From Bacteroidales bacterium (GTDB lineage Bacteria > Bacteroidota > Bacteroidia > Bacteroidales > UBA932): 64,000 nt of DNA. The stretch's first letter is position 1, and each line of letters starts with the position of its first letter. The stretch lies in the NCBI GenBank assembly GCA_017395045.1, contig JAFPWG010000014.1, positions 1-64,000 on the forward strand. Direction: 5' to 3'. The notes beneath the pieces were generated by a model. It had not been told where the DNA came from. It did not search any database and saw only the letters and a program-made list of their open reading frames with translations. This document shows, piece after piece, positions 11,001-19,342 of the stretch. Position numbers and translations under genes: made by a program.

Positions 11001-12302
11001 GAACTCCGCATCATGGACGAGCGCACCGGCATGACCTATTCCCAGTATGACATCCCTTACGGTTCCACGCTGTACTTCAAGGACGGCGACACCGTCAAGA
11101 AGGGAGACCTCATCTGCGAGTGGGATGCCTACAACGCCACCACCATCGTGGAGAGCGCCGGTAAGCTCGCCTTCGAGAACATGATCGAAGGCGTCACGTA
11201 CCGTGAAGAGAATGCCGACGAGTACTCCAACAACACCGACAAGGTCATCATCGAAGGCCGTGACAAGACCAAGAGCCCGGCCATCCACATCATCGACGAG
11301 TCCGGACGCTCCCTCCGCCAGTACAACCTGCCGGTGGGCGCCCACATCATGATGAACGACGGCGACCCGGTGAAGGTGGGTGACACGATCATCAAGATCC
11401 CGCGCGCCATCGGCAAGGCGAGCGACATCACGGGCGGTCTGCCGCGCGTGACCGAGCTCTTCGAGGCCCGCAACCCCTCCAACCCGGCCATCCTCTCCGA
11501 GATCAACGGCGAGGTCCTGATGGGCAAGGTGAAGCGGGGCAAGCGCGAGATTGTCGTGAAGAACCGTTCCGGCGTGGAGAAGCACTACGAGGTCCCGATG
11601 ACCAAGCAGATCCTGGTCCAGGAGAACGACTATGTCCGGGCCGGTACCCGTCTTTCCGACGGCGGTACCTCTCCGACCGACATCCTCGACATCCTCGGTC
11701 CGGTGAAGGCCCAGGAATACATCGTGAACGAGATCCAGGCCGTGTACCGTCTGCAGGGCGTGAAGATCAACGACAAGCACTTCGAGATCATCGTCCGCCA
11801 GATGATGCGCAAGGTCCAGATCAACGATCCGGGCGACACCGAGTACCTCCCGGAGGAACTCGTGGACAAGTGGGAGTTCATGGACGCCAACGACGCCATC
11901 TTCGGCAAGTCGTACGTCCTGGATCCGGGCGACAGCGTCCGTTATGAGGAAGGCGACATCATCGGCGCCCGCGAGCTCCGCAGCGAGAATGCCTCGCTCG
12001 AGCGCCAGGGCATGAAGATGATGGTCGTCCGCGACGCCAAGCCCGCGACGGCCTCCCAGGTCCTCCAGGGTATCACCCGCGCGGCCCTCAAGACCGGCAG
12101 CTTCATCTCCGCCGCCTCCTTCCAGGAGACCACGAAGGTGCTCAGCGAAGCCGCGATCCGGGCCCGTGTGGACCACCTCGAAGGCCTCAAGGAGAACGTC
12201 ATCTGCGGTCATCTGATTCCGGCCGGCACCGGTCTGTCGGACTACCAGGACATCGTCGTGGGGTCCAAGAACGACTATGTCGCCGCGATGAACGAACTGT
12301 AG
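8052..12302 (+). CDS. rpoC: DNA-directed RNA polymerase subunit beta'
   Basis: This is the beta' subunit, which carries the catalytic magnesium. The 1416-residue protein has the N-terminal zinc ribbon ([20 protein letters not shown], about residues 67-86), the catalytic [12 protein letters not shown] at about residue 470, the bridge-helix/trigger-loop region ([22 protein letters not shown]) and the second zinc site ([13 protein letters not shown]). The C-terminus ends with the conserved TGLSDYQDI-type tail. It is the last gene of the operon and is followed by a strong terminator. Confidence 0.99.
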   Translation: MPAYNNKENKVKSNFSKISIALASPEDITERSCGEVLKPETVNYRTYKPERDGLFCEKIFGPTKDYECYCGKYKRIRYRGIVCDRCGVEVTEKKVRRERMGHITLTVPVAHIWYFKSAPNKISALLGVPSKKLESVIYYEKYIVINPGMTDLQKYDLVSEDEYLTVMDRFPENYTLPDGDPQKFVAKMGAEGIYDLLKEIDVEALGKSLRQQMRTETSQQRKTDILKRLSVVKWFQESKDVNRPEWMIMKVLPVTPPDLRPLVPLDGGRFATSDLNDLYRRVIIRNNRLKKLIEIKAPEVILRNEKRMLQEAVDSLFDNSKKSSAVKSESNRALKSLSDSLKGKQGRFRQNLLGKRVDYSARSVIVVGPELNMHECGLPKFMAAELYKPFVIRKLIERGIVKTVKSAKKIVDRRDPVIWDILENVMKGHPVLLNRAPTLHRLGIQAFQPRMIEGKAIQLHPLACTAFNADFDGDQMAVHLPLGNAAIMEAHLLMLGSHNILNPANGSPITVPSQDMVLGLYYITKERPGAKGAGLKFYGPEEVIIAYDGKVIDMHAPIEVRLPKDKQDLSKGYEMVKTTAGRIIVNQCVPDEVPYVNELLGKKALRTVITTVIKSTGVTRTAQFLDDIKNLGYYQAFRAGISFNLGDVLIPGEKAGLIEKGYKDVEAIKMNYAMGFITNNERYNKVIDLWTAIDNKLTGIVKDQISADQQGFNPVYMMLDSGARGSVQQIKQLCGMRGLMAKPQKSGAAGAEIIENPIVSNLKEGMTVLEYFISTHGARKGLADTALKTADAGYLTRRLVDVSHDVIITEEDCGTLRGLIATAIKNKDEVVESLGERILGRTSVHDIFNPLTGELIISAGEEIREDVAALIDTLPIEQVEIRSVLTCESRKGVCAKCYGRNLATSRMVEKGEVVGVIAAQSIGEPGTQLTLRTFHVGGTASGSVADNTIESKYEGKLAFEELRTIEKVNDDGTVNNIVVSRMAELRIMDERTGMTYSQYDIPYGSTLYFKDGDTVKKGDLICEWDAYNATTIVESAGKLAFENMIEGVTYREENADEYSNNTDKVIIEGRDKTKSPAIHIIDESGRSLRQYNLPVGAHIMMNDGDPVKVGDTIIKIPRAIGKASDITGGLPRVTELFEARNPSNPAILSEINGEVLMGKVKRGKREIVVKNRSGVEKHYEVPMTKQILVQENDYVRAGTRLSDGGTSPTDILDILGPVKAQEYIVNEIQAVYRLQGVKINDKHFEIIVRQMMRKVQINDPGDTEYLPEELVDKWEFMDANDAIFGKSYVLDPGDSVRYEEGDIIGARELRSENASLERQGMKMMVVRDAKPATASQVLQGITRAALKTGSFISAASFQETTKVLSEAAIRARVDHLEGLKENVICGHLIPAGTGLSDYQDIVVGSKNDYVAAMNEL

Positions 12303-12339
12303 CAGCCGTCCTTTCCCGGTTGAACGGGAATCCAAAACG

Positions 12340-12369
12340 AACCGGCCATTTCACTATGGCCGGTTTTTT
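12340..12369 (+). terminator. Intrinsic terminator after rpoC
   Basis: AACCGGCCAT (12340-12349) pairs perfectly with ATGGCCGGTT (12356-12365) around TTCACT, and a T-run continues to 12369. This ends the tuf/secE-rpoC unit. Confidence 0.9.
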
Positions 12370-12372
12370 GTA

Positions 12373-12380
12373 TATCTTTG
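12373..12380 (+). promoter_or_regulatory. Bacteroidota -7 element for the lipoprotein at 12399
   Basis: TATCTTTG matches the Bacteroidota -7 consensus TAnnTTTG and lies just after the rpoC terminator and 18 nt before the ATG at 12399. I see no good -33 TTTG at the expected spacing. Confidence 0.5.
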
Positions 12381-12398
12381 CAGAAAATCAGAAAAGCT

Positions 12399-13586
12399 AT
12401 GAAAGGAATCATCAGAACCCTCGCCCTGGTGGCGACAGCCGCCCTGGCGATGACCGGATGCTACAAGCACAATCCGATCGGTCGTAACGATGGCCCCAAC
12501 CACCACCAGGAGCCTGCCGAAGAGAAGCTGGTCGTGACGGAAAACTCCGACTGGTCCATCCGGTATGTCTCCCGCGAGGATTGGGTGAATGACGACGGCA
12601 GCGTGGAGGCGGTGGAGCACTTCAACCTGTCCTACAAGGGAACCGGCTACTATATCATCCGCATCATCCGTCCGGAAGACCTCAAGGCCGCCTATGGCGA
12701 ACAGCCCGACCTGGCCGATTTCTTCAAGTATGAGGCGGAGAGCCTGGTGTCCGACGCCAAAAACGACGGCGTGAACTTCTACGACTATACCGACGAGGTC
12801 TTTACCTCGAAGATTACGGACATCTATTTCAACCGGCTGCGCAGCGGCACCTGGATCGCCTTCCTCGTCGAACTGGACCGGAATGGAAAAGTGACCGGGT
12901 ACTTTGCCGAAGCGGACTTCACGATCCGGGAGGAAGAGGCGTCCGAGGCCTTCAAATACTGGCTGGGCGACTGGCGCGTTTCCAACGGCCTGGTCGGATA
13001 TGAACTTACCGTTTCCAGCCTGGACAACAACTTCATCTACCGTGTGGACGGTTGGGAATGCGGGCCGGCCGCCGGCTTCCAGATGGACAAGGAATACCTG
13101 GAGACGGAATTCTGGCCTGCGAACGGCTTCATGTATTTCACGTCCCAGTTCCTGGGCGCCTATGACGACGAGGACTTCGGCTACGGCACTGTGGATGAAC
13201 TCTTCATGGGGAACATCTTCGATTCCAAAGGCATTACGATCATCACGGATGAGGGAATCGACCTGGCCGTGGCGGTGCCTACCGAAACCGGTGCTGAACT
13301 GCAGCCGATGGAGGTGACGTTGGATACCGACAGTGGGAAGTACACGACGCAATTCCATTCGATGCAGTACTACATGTGGGCCCACTCCACCCAGGAATGG
13401 CATCCGTACAACCAGAGCATCGCCGAACTCCCGCTTACGATGACGCGCATTGCAGGCACCCGCGCCGAGGCCCGCGTCCTGGCGGAAGAGCGGACGGCGA
13501 CCAAGGCTTCCATCCATCGCAGCCAGCCGAAGGCCGGGAAGACGGGACGCAACAGCGTGGCGAAAAAGGCCGTCCGGATGAAATAA
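12399..13586 (+). CDS. Unrecognised lipoprotein
   Basis: I do not recognise the family. The ATG at 12399 is chosen over a TTG at 12378 because it gives a clean lipoprotein signal (MKGIIRTLALVATAALAMTGC, lipobox AMTGC, mature Cys at residue 21) and lies after the -7 element. The 395-residue protein is rich in aromatic and acidic residues. A middle repeat-like stretch (FKYWLGDWRVSNGLVGYELTV, about residue 188 on) resembles the lipocalin-like domains common in Bacteroidales lipoproteins. The C-terminus is a basic tail (TKASIHRSQPKAGKTGRNSV). The residues after the Cys are not an acidic surface-export signal, so a periplasm-facing location is more likely. It is probably a single-gene unit, closed by a terminator just before cysS. 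Confidence 0.8.
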   Translation: MKGIIRTLALVATAALAMTGCYKHNPIGRNDGPNHHQEPAEEKLVVTENSDWSIRYVSREDWVNDDGSVEAVEHFNLSYKGTGYYIIRIIRPEDLKAAYGEQPDLADFFKYEAESLVSDAKNDGVNFYDYTDEVFTSKITDIYFNRLRSGTWIAFLVELDRNGKVTGYFAEADFTIREEEASEAFKYWLGDWRVSNGLVGYELTVSSLDNNFIYRVDGWECGPAAGFQMDKEYLETEFWPANGFMYFTSQFLGAYDDEDFGYGTVDELFMGNIFDSKGITIITDEGIDLAVAVPTETGAELQPMEVTLDTDSGKYTTQFHSMQYYMWAHSTQEWHPYNQSIAELPLTMTRIAGTRAEARVLAEERTATKASIHRSQPKAGKTGRNSVAKKAVRMK

Positions 13587-13598
13587 AATTCGTATATT

Positions 13599-13628
13599 AG
13601 CAGTCTGGATTTTCAGACTGCTTTTTTT
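13599..13628 (+). terminator. Terminator abutting the cysS start codon
   Basis: AGCAGTCTG (13599-13607) pairs with CAGACTGCT (13614-13622) around GATTTT, and T-run 13622-13628 runs directly into the cysS ATG at 13629. It ends the upstream lipoprotein message. A near-match to the -7 element (TATATTAG, 13593-13600) overlaps its left edge. Confidence 0.85.
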
Positions 13629-15143
13629 ATGCGAAATCTCTATCTGACCAATACCCTGACGCGCCGCAAGGAGCTTTTCACGCCCATCCATCCGGGCCAC
13701 GTGGGAATGTATGTTTGCGGTCCGACCGTCTATGGGGACGCACATCTGGGTCACGCCCGTCCGGGGGTGACCTATGACGTACTTTTCCGCCTCCTGAAGC
13801 ACCTGGGCTACAAGGTCCGCTACGTGCGGAACATCACCGACGTGGGCCATCTGGAGCACGATGCCGACGAAGGGGAGGACAAGATCGCGAAGAAGGCGAA
13901 ACTGGAGGACCTGGAGCCCATGGAGGTGGTACAGACCTATACGGAGCGTTACCACGAGGCCATGCGTCTGCTGAACGTGGAATCCCCGTCCATCGAACCG
14001 CGCGCCTCCGGTCATATCATCGAGCAGATCGAGACCGTGAAGATGATCCTGAAAGCGGGCTATGCCTACGAATCCAACGGATCCGTCTATTTCGACGTGG
14101 AGAAATACAACCGGGACTTCCATTACGGCGTCCTGTCCGGCCGTTCGCTGGAGGCCACCCTGGAGGGTACCCGTTCCCTGGACGGGCAGACCGACAAGCG
14201 CGCCCCCTACGACTTCGCCATCTGGAAGAAGGCCGAGCCGGAACACATCATGCGCTGGCCGTCTCCGTGGGGCGAGGGCTTCCCGGGCTGGCACCTGGAA
14301 TGCTCCGTGATGGGGGAGAAGTACCTGGGGAAGGAGTTCGACATCCACGGCGGCGGCATGGACCTGATGTTCCCGCACCACGAATGCGAAATCGCTCAGA
14401 ACCAGGCGTCCCGCGGTACCCAGGGCGTACATTACTGGGTCCACAACAACATGATCACCATCAACGGGCAGAAGATGGGCAAGTCCCTCGGCAACTTCAT
14501 CACCCTGCCGGAGCTCTTCAGCGGCAAACATCCCAAACTGGACCGCGCCTACAGCCCGATGACCATCCGTTTCTTCATCCTTCAGGCTCATTACCGCAGC
14601 ACCCTGGATTTCTCCAACGAGGCGCTCCAGGCCGCGGAAAAGGGTTACAAGCGCCTGATGCAGGCGGGACGGGAACTGGGCGCGGGTTGTCCGGTGGAAG
14701 TGACGGCGGCGGAGGGATTTCCGCCGGCTGAAAAAAGTGTCGATGCCGGCGGAAATCCCTCCGCCGCCGTTGCGGCACTCATCGAGAACGTCTATGAAGC
14801 GCTCTGCGACGACCTGAATACGCCCATCGCCATCGCACACCTGTTCGAGGCCGTGAAGATGGTGAATGCCGGCAATCTTCCCGAAGCCGACAAGGCTGCG
14901 CTGAAAAAGCTCTTCGAGGATGTCGTGTACGGTGTCCTGGGCCTCCGCGACGAGGAGGCCGCCGGTTCCTCCGGAAAGGCCGAGAAGGCGCTGGAGGGCG
15001 TGATGGACATCGTCCTGGAAGACCGCCGCAAGGCCCGTGCGGAGAAAAACTGGGCCGAATCCGACCGCATCCGCGACCTTCTCGCGTCCTTCGGCATCAC
15101 CGTCAAGGACACGAAGGAGGGCGCCACCTGGACCCTGGAATAG
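13629..15143 (+). CDS. cysS: Cysteinyl-tRNA synthetase with an in-frame palindromic insert
   Basis: CysS charges tRNA-Cys with cysteine. The 504-residue protein has the class I motif HIGH as HLGH ([10 protein letters not shown], about residues 39-48) and KMSKS as KMGKSLGN (about residues 283-290). Zinc ligands include the Cys in [10 protein letters not shown] and those in HLECSVMG and HHECEIAQ. The start is secure because [23 protein letters not shown] matches the family N-terminus, even though a terminator T-run touches the ATG. Codons 358-382, between the catalytic core and the DALR-type helical domain, are a palindromic DNA insert (14700-14773) encoding [20 protein letters not shown]. The exonuclease gene starts 1 nt after the stop. 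Confidence 0.97.
   Translation: MRNLYLTNTLTRRKELFTPIHPGHVGMYVCGPTVYGDAHLGHARPGVTYDVLFRLLKHLGYKVRYVRNITDVGHLEHDADEGEDKIAKKAKLEDLEPMEVVQTYTERYHEAMRLLNVESPSIEPRASGHIIEQIETVKMILKAGYAYESNGSVYFDVEKYNRDFHYGVLSGRSLEATLEGTRSLDGQTDKRAPYDFAIWKKAEPEHIMRWPSPWGEGFPGWHLECSVMGEKYLGKEFDIHGGGMDLMFPHHECEIAQNQASRGTQGVHYWVHNNMITINGQKMGKSLGNFITLPELFSGKHPKLDRAYSPMTIRFFILQAHYRSTLDFSNEALQAAEKGYKRLMQAGRELGAGCPVEVTAAEGFPPAEKSVDAGGNPSAAVAALIENVYEALCDDLNTPIAIAHLFEAVKMVNAGNLPEADKAALKKLFEDVVYGVLGLRDEEAAGSSGKAEKALEGVMDIVLEDRRKARAEKNWAESDRIRDLLASFGITVKDTKEGATWTLE
14700..14773 (+). repeat. In-frame palindromic element, copy 1 (in cysS)
   Basis: A 29-bp stem (14700-14728 with 14745-14773) encloses a 16-nt loop, TGAAAAAAGTGTCGAT (14729-14744). 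The inner 26 bp are perfect, the next two pairs are G-U wobbles in the mRNA, and the outermost is G-C. The element is in frame and codes for a stretch containing [12 protein letters not shown] second copy with a different stem but nearly the same loop is at 21917-21988. Confidence 0.85.
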
Positions 15144-15144
15144 C

Positions 15145-15888
15145 ATGAAATTCATCTCGTGGAACGTGAACGGCCTCCGGGCCGTGGCAGGGAAGGGATT
15201 CGCGGACATATTCGCGGACCTGGACGCCGACTTTTTCTGCCTGCAGGAAACCAAGCTGCAGGAGGGTCAGATCGACCTGGAATTCCTGGGCTACCGTTCC
15301 TATTGGAACTATGCCGACAAGAAGGGCTATTCCGGCACCGCCATCTATGCGAAGCACGATCCGCTGTCCGTCCGTTACGGCATCGGTATCGACGAGCACG
15401 ACCACGAAGGGCGGGTGATTACCCTGGAGTATGCCGATTTCTTCCTGGTGTGCGCCTACGTGCCCAACTCCCAGGACGGCCTCCGTCGCCTGGACTACCG
15501 GATGCGTTGGGAGGATGCGATGCGCGCCTATCTGGCCGGCCTTCCGAAGCCGGTCGTGTTCTGCGGTGACCTCAACGTCGCGCACGAGGAGATCGACATC
15601 AAGAATCCCGCATCCAACCGCCGCAATGCCGGTTTTACCGACGAGGAGCGTGCGAAGTTCAGCGCCCTCCTGGACGCCGGATTCGTGGATTCCTGGCGTT
15701 TCCAGCATCCCGGTGAAGTGAAGTATTCCTGGTGGTCCTACCGCTTCAATGCGCGCGCGAACAACGCGGGGTGGCGGATTGACTATTTCGTCGTTTCCGA
15801 GGCCCTCCGCGACCGGATCGTTTCCACGGAAATCCATAATGAAATCACCGGTTCCGACCACTGTCCGGTGGAATTGGTGCTGGAGTAG
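15145..15888 (+). CDS. xth: Exodeoxyribonuclease III
   Basis: This is an AP endonuclease/3' exonuclease of the ExoIII-APE1 family, acting in base-excision repair. The ATG at 15145 gives the canonical N-terminus MKFISWNVNGLRA; an upstream in-frame extension inside cysS is ignored. The 247-residue protein shows metal ligands N (WNVNG) and E (FCLQETKL, about residue 35), the catalytic Y (CAYVPNS), D and N (GDLNVAHEEID), and the final SDH (GSDHCPVEL). Length is normal. It starts 1 nt after cysS, so the two are cotranscribed, and it ends at a bidirectional terminator shared with ssb. Confidence 0.96.
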   Translation: MKFISWNVNGLRAVAGKGFADIFADLDADFFCLQETKLQEGQIDLEFLGYRSYWNYADKKGYSGTAIYAKHDPLSVRYGIGIDEHDHEGRVITLEYADFFLVCAYVPNSQDGLRRLDYRMRWEDAMRAYLAGLPKPVVFCGDLNVAHEEIDIKNPASNRRNAGFTDEERAKFSALLDAGFVDSWRFQHPGEVKYSWWSYRFNARANNAGWRIDYFVVSEALRDRIVSTEIHNEITGSDHCPVELVLE

Positions 15889-15912
15889 GGAGAGCGGTTT
15901 TTCAGATGATGA

Positions 15913-15948
15913 AAAACGGCCCGCCAGGTTTTCCCGGCGGGCCGTTTT
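15913..15948. terminator. Bidirectional terminator between xth and ssb
   Basis: AAAACGGCCCGCC (15913-15925) pairs perfectly with GGCGGGCCGTTTT (15936-15948) around a 10-nt loop. A and T runs flank the stem, so it can serve the converging exonuclease (+) and ssb (-) transcripts. Confidence 0.9.
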
Positions 15949-15956
15949 CGGACCTG

Positions 15957-16478
15957 TCAGAACGGGAGGTCGTCTCCGCCTTCGTCGGCGGCAGGCGGCG
16001 GAACAGGTGCCTGGGGAGCGACGGGCTGGGGTGTGGCCGGCTGGGCCGGAGGTGCGGACTGGTAGCCGGGACCGGCGTAGCCGCCCTGGGCGGGCTGGCC
16101 GCCATAGTTGCCCTGGCCCTGCTGGGGGCCGTCGGGGCGCTTGCCCAGAAGCTGGATGTTGTCGGCCTGGACTTCGGTGGTGGAGCGTTTGGCTCCGGCC
16201 TGGTCGGTCCACTGGCGGGTGCGGAGGCGGCCTTCGATGAAGATCTGGCTGCCCTTGTGGACGAACTTCTCCACCAGGTCGGCGGAGTTGCGCCAGGCGA
16301 CGATGTTGTGCCATTCCGTGTTCTCGCGGGTTTCGCCGTTGCGGTCGCGGTAGCGCTCCGTGGTGGCCAGGCGGAAGGAGGCCACCTTGGCATTGCCCTG
16401 GGGGCCTTGGGAATCAAGGTAACGGATCTCGGGGTCGTTTCCAACGTTACCGATCAAGAGTACTTTGTTGAGTGCCAT
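15957..16478 (-). CDS. ssb: Single-stranded DNA-binding protein
   Basis: SSB coats single-stranded DNA in replication and repair and recruits partner proteins through its C-terminal tip. The start at 16478 gives MALNKVLLIGNVGNDPEIRY, the usual N-terminus; an upstream GTG-type extension of 8 codons is rejected. The OB fold covers residues 1-105 (TEWHNIVAWRNSADLVEKF and KGSQIFIEGRLRTRQW). A Gly-Gln-Pro-rich linker (about residues 115-162) leads to the acidic tip EGGDDLPF, the partner-binding motif. It lies 25 nt downstream of aroE on the same strand. Confidence 0.97.
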   Translation of the reverse strand: MALNKVLLIGNVGNDPEIRYLDSQGPQGNAKVASFRLATTERYRDRNGETRENTEWHNIVAWRNSADLVEKFVHKGSQIFIEGRLRTRQWTDQAGAKRSTTEVQADNIQLLGKRPDGPQQGQGNYGGQPAQGGYAGPGYQSAPPAQPATPQPVAPQAPVPPPAADEGGDDLPF

Positions 16479-16503
16479 AATGCGATATCTATTTGTGTGC
16501 AAG

Positions 16504-17226
16504 TTAGCAAAAAATCCGGCTCATTGCATCGGCGTCCGGCTGTTCTCCCGTAAAAATGGAATAACCGGCGACGGCCTGGTGCAGCAGCCAGCGCTGGCCG
16601 GGGACATAGACTTTCCCGCAGCCCTCCAGGCAGGGGGTACGGTAGTTCGCTTCCAGGACTACGGCGTCCGGAAAATCGGGAATCCCGTCCATCGGCCCGG
16701 GCACGGTATAGGCGACCAGGTCGGGGGAGAGGCCGGCGATACCGGAAAGCGGCGTCCATCCGCAGCCGAGTTCGTCGGCCAGGGAAACGGCCTTTGAGGC
16801 GGTCCGGTTCGCGAGCGTCACGTGGCAGCCCAGGCGCAGGGCGGCCACGGCCGCGGCCCGTCCGGCCCCGCCGCATCCCACGACCAGCGCCTCGTGGACC
16901 GGCAGCCCGGTCTCCAGGATCGACAGCATGACGCCGTCTACGTCGGTGTTGTAGCCGGCGATGCCGTCCGGCGTTTTCACGGCCAGGTTCACGGCCCCGC
17001 ACAGGCGTGCGCTTTCGGAAAGCCGGTCCACGGCCCGGAAAGCGTCCTGCTTGAAGGGTGCGGTGATGTTGATGCCGTCGTATCCGTCCAGGAAACGCTG
17101 CCAGGATGCGTCGAAAGACGCGCCTTCCAGGAGGTCGTAGGCATACCGGCCGCCATAAGCGGCGGCAAACAGCCGGGGGCTCAGCGAACCCGCGACCGGA
17201 TTTCCGATCAAACCGAAGCGTTTCAT
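16504..17226 (-). CDS. aroE: Shikimate dehydrogenase
   Basis: AroE reduces 3-dehydroshikimate to shikimate with NADPH in aromatic amino-acid synthesis. The start at 17226 (MKRFGLIGNPVAGSLSPRLF) is set by the shikimate-binding SLSP motif. NITAPFKQDA (about residue 53) carries the catalytic Lys, NTDVDG carries the catalytic Asp, and VGCGGAGRAAAVAAL (about residues 117-131) is the nucleotide-binding glycine loop. NRTASKA follows as the NADPH-phosphate loop. At 240 residues it is slightly short but complete. Its ATG overlaps the upstream membrane-protein gene by 4 nt (ATGA), implying translational coupling. Confidence 0.95.
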   Translation of the reverse strand: MKRFGLIGNPVAGSLSPRLFAAAYGGRYAYDLLEGASFDASWQRFLDGYDGINITAPFKQDAFRAVDRLSESARLCGAVNLAVKTPDGIAGYNTDVDGVMLSILETGLPVHEALVVGCGGAGRAAAVAALRLGCHVTLANRTASKAVSLADELGCGWTPLSGIAGLSPDLVAYTVPGPMDGIPDFPDAVVLEANYRTPCLEGCGKVYVPGQRWLLHQAVAGYSIFTGEQPDADAMSRIFC

Positions 17227-18269
17227 CGGCGGAAGAAGGTTTCGTGGATGTAGGAGGTGCCTCCGCAGAGGATGCTGGTGACGACCTGCGACTCGTGCGA
17301 AAGGGTGGCGAAGATCATTCCCATCTCGAAGGGAATGCCGTACAGGCTGGCCAGGGCACCGGCGACGACCGTATGGAAGGCGCCGAAACCGCCCGGCACA
17401 GGGACGAGGGAACTCAGGGCGCCGGCAAACATCAGGAAGAGGGCGTCGGACATCCCGAGACCGTCGATCTTGGCAAGGGCTCCGGCCAGGTCCGGACTCA
17501 GGCCGGAAGGGTCGATTCCCTGGAGCGACCACATGATGCAGGCGCTCATCAGCCAGTAACAGCCCCAGATGAGGGCGGTATAGAGGATGAACATCCATCC
17601 GTGCTTCATGTGCAGGCAGGAGGATAGTCCGTCCGCCATCCCCTGGAAGACCTTCCAGACCCGGCCCCAGATGCGTCCGCGGTCCCGCAGCTTCCAGCAG
17701 AGGAAGACGAATCCGCCGGCCAGCAGGGCGGCCAGGACGAGGACCCACCACAGACGGGCCTTGACGGCCACGCCCGCGAAGATGTTCTCCGTGAAGAAGG
17801 TCCCGAAACGGTCCCAGAGCACGGCCAGGAGCAGGAACAGGATCACCACGATGGAAATCAGGTCCCAGATCCGGTCGATGACGACGGTCCCGATGACCTT
17901 GTCCAGCGAAGCGAGCCTGCGGCCTTCGCCATCCCGGGCGGAATGCTTGGTCACAAACCCGCACCGGGCCACCTCTCCTACGCGGGGAAGCACGAGGTTC
18001 ACGATCATGCAGATGGAATACGCGTTCCAGCAGGTGACGCGCGACGTGGAAGGATCCACGGGCAGGATCTGCATCCGCCAGCGGAGGGACCGGAAGAAGA
18101 TGGCCAGGGCGCCCAGCAGGATGGAGAGGAGGACAAATCCCCACCGGCAGCTTTTCAGGGCCGTCCAGAAATCTTTCCAGTTTACACCGCGGAACGAGAA
18201 GTACAGCAGGGCGACGGCAACGCCGGTCCAGAGCAGGTACTTGAGGGTGTTCTTCAATTTCTTGTCCAT
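17223..18269 (-). CDS. YbhN/LPG-synthase-type membrane protein (flippase-like)
   Basis: This 348-residue integral membrane protein belongs to the lysylphosphatidylglycerol synthase transmembrane-region family (PF03706, UPF0104/YbhN). The arrangement is an N-terminal TM segment (YLLWTGVAVALLYFSF), then KDFWTALKSCRWGFVLLSILL, then the signature-like LRWRMQILP and NLVLPRVGEVARCGF (about residues 91-105). Several more helices follow, ending with SSLVPVPGGFGAFHTVVAGAL. It lacks the soluble aminoacyl-transferase domain, so it is not a full MprF. The substrate is unknown, and lipid transport is an inference from the family. It heads a leftward unit with aroE and possibly ssb. Confidence 0.85.
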   Translation of the reverse strand: MDKKLKNTLKYLLWTGVAVALLYFSFRGVNWKDFWTALKSCRWGFVLLSILLGALAIFFRSLRWRMQILPVDPSTSRVTCWNAYSICMIVNLVLPRVGEVARCGFVTKHSARDGEGRRLASLDKVIGTVVIDRIWDLISIVVILFLLLAVLWDRFGTFFTENIFAGVAVKARLWWVLVLAALLAGGFVFLCWKLRDRGRIWGRVWKVFQGMADGLSSCLHMKHGWMFILYTALIWGCYWLMSACIMWSLQGIDPSGLSPDLAGALAKIDGLGMSDALFLMFAGALSSLVPVPGGFGAFHTVVAGALASLYGIPFEMGMIFATLSHESQVVTSILCGGTSYIHETFFRR

Positions 18270-18277
18270 TGCTGTGA

Positions 18278-18285
18278 CAAAGTTA
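18278..18285 (-). promoter_or_regulatory. -7 element, leftward (membrane protein-aroE)
   Basis: On the minus strand TAACTTTG matches TAnnTTTG. It ends only 8 nt before the ATG at 18269, implying a nearly leaderless mRNA. It is divergent from the element at 18309-18316. Confidence 0.5.
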
Positions 18286-18308
18286 ATGGAAAATCCCCAA
18301 AAAGTGTA

Positions 18309-18316
18309 TAAATTTG
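18309..18316 (+). promoter_or_regulatory. -7 element, rightward (PfkB kinase)
   Basis: TAAATTTG matches TAnnTTTG, 26 nt before the ATG at 18343. The -33 element is not obvious. Confidence 0.5.
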
Positions 18317-18342
18317 TAGGTTATTGCTAAAACCGCCTTGAT

Positions 18343-19338
18343 ATGAAATCGATCCTGGGCATCGGAAACGCCCTCACCGACATCCTCGCCGTCCTGCCCG
18401 ACGACACGCTCCTGAGGAAGTACCATCTTCCGCTGGGAAGCATGCAGCACGTGGACATGGAGACGGGCGACCGCATCTGGGAGGCGCTGAAGGAGTACGG
18501 CGTGAAATATGTCCCGGGCGGATCGGCGGCGAACACGATCACCTGCACCGCCATCTTCGGGATGCCGTCGGGCTATATCGGCAAGATCGGCAACGACGAC
18601 CTGGGCAACCTCTTCAAGAGCACGATGGAGCAGTACGGCGTCTCCGCCCAGATGCTCTACGGCACCAAGTCCAGCGGCCGCTGCATGGTGTTCATCACCG
18701 GGGCCAATGCCGAGCGCACCTTCGCCGACTACATGGGTGCTACCCTGGAAATGGGCCCGGAGGACCTGAAGCCGGAATTCTTCGAAGGCTACGACTATTT
18801 CCATATCGAAGGCTACCTGGTCCAGAACCAGGAACTCATCTCCACCGCCGCCCGGATGGCGAAGGCCGCCGGTTGCCTCATTTCCATCGACATGGCCTCC
18901 TACAACGTGGTCGAGTCCAACGACGCCTTCTTCCACAACCTGGTGGAGAACTACGTGGACATCGTCTTCGCGAACGAGACCGAGGCGAAGGCCTTCACCA
19001 AGATGGAACCGCGTGACGCCCTGGACGAGATCGCCCGCCAATGCCGGATCGCCGTCGTGAAGGTGGGCAAGGAAGGCTCCATGGTCAAGTCCGGCGACGA
19101 ATACCACTTTATCAAGCCCTGGCCCGCCACGCCCGTGGATGCCACCGGGGCGGGGGACACCTACGCTGCCGGCTTCCTGTATGCGCATTCGCTGGGCATG
19201 CCCCTGCGCGTGTGTGGCGAAGTGGGCTCGATCATCGCCGCGAAGGTCGTGGAGGTGATCGGCACCAAGATCGACATCCCCCGCTGGCGCGACGCCAAGC
19301 AGGAAATCCGCGACCTGATCGCGGCCAACACCCGTTAA
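18343..19338 (+). CDS. PfkB-family sugar/nucleoside kinase
   Basis: This 331-residue kinase of the ribokinase superfamily resembles the adenosine kinase-like branch common in Bacteroidota. It starts with ILGIGNALTDILAVL and has the substrate-loop PGGSAANT (about residues 58-65). The PfkB signature 2 DATGAGDTYAAGFLYA (about residues 265-280) holds the catalytic Asp and anion-hole glycines. The substrate cannot be fixed from sequence; adenosine or a sugar is possible. It heads a tight rightward set (4 nt to the next gene, then a 4-nt overlap, then 12 nt). Confidence 0.9.
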   Translation: MKSILGIGNALTDILAVLPDDTLLRKYHLPLGSMQHVDMETGDRIWEALKEYGVKYVPGGSAANTITCTAIFGMPSGYIGKIGNDDLGNLFKSTMEQYGVSAQMLYGTKSSGRCMVFITGANAERTFADYMGATLEMGPEDLKPEFFEGYDYFHIEGYLVQNQELISTAARMAKAAGCLISIDMASYNVVESNDAFFHNLVENYVDIVFANETEAKAFTKMEPRDALDEIARQCRIAVVKVGKEGSMVKSGDEYHFIKPWPATPVDATGAGDTYAAGFLYAHSLGMPLRVCGEVGSIIAAKVVEVIGTKIDIPRWRDAKQEIRDLIAANTR

Positions 19339-19342
19339 GATT

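Noticed and set aside
4215-12335. 2706-codon open frame on the minus strand opposite rpoB and rpoC
   Set aside because: It is an antisense shadow caused by GC-rich codon bias; the sense strand encodes highly conserved RpoB and RpoC, and the antisense product is low-complexity and unlike any protein.
14901-14925. GCTGAAAAAGCTCTTC near the cysS element
   Set aside because: No stem and normal CysS coding sequence (ALKKLFE).
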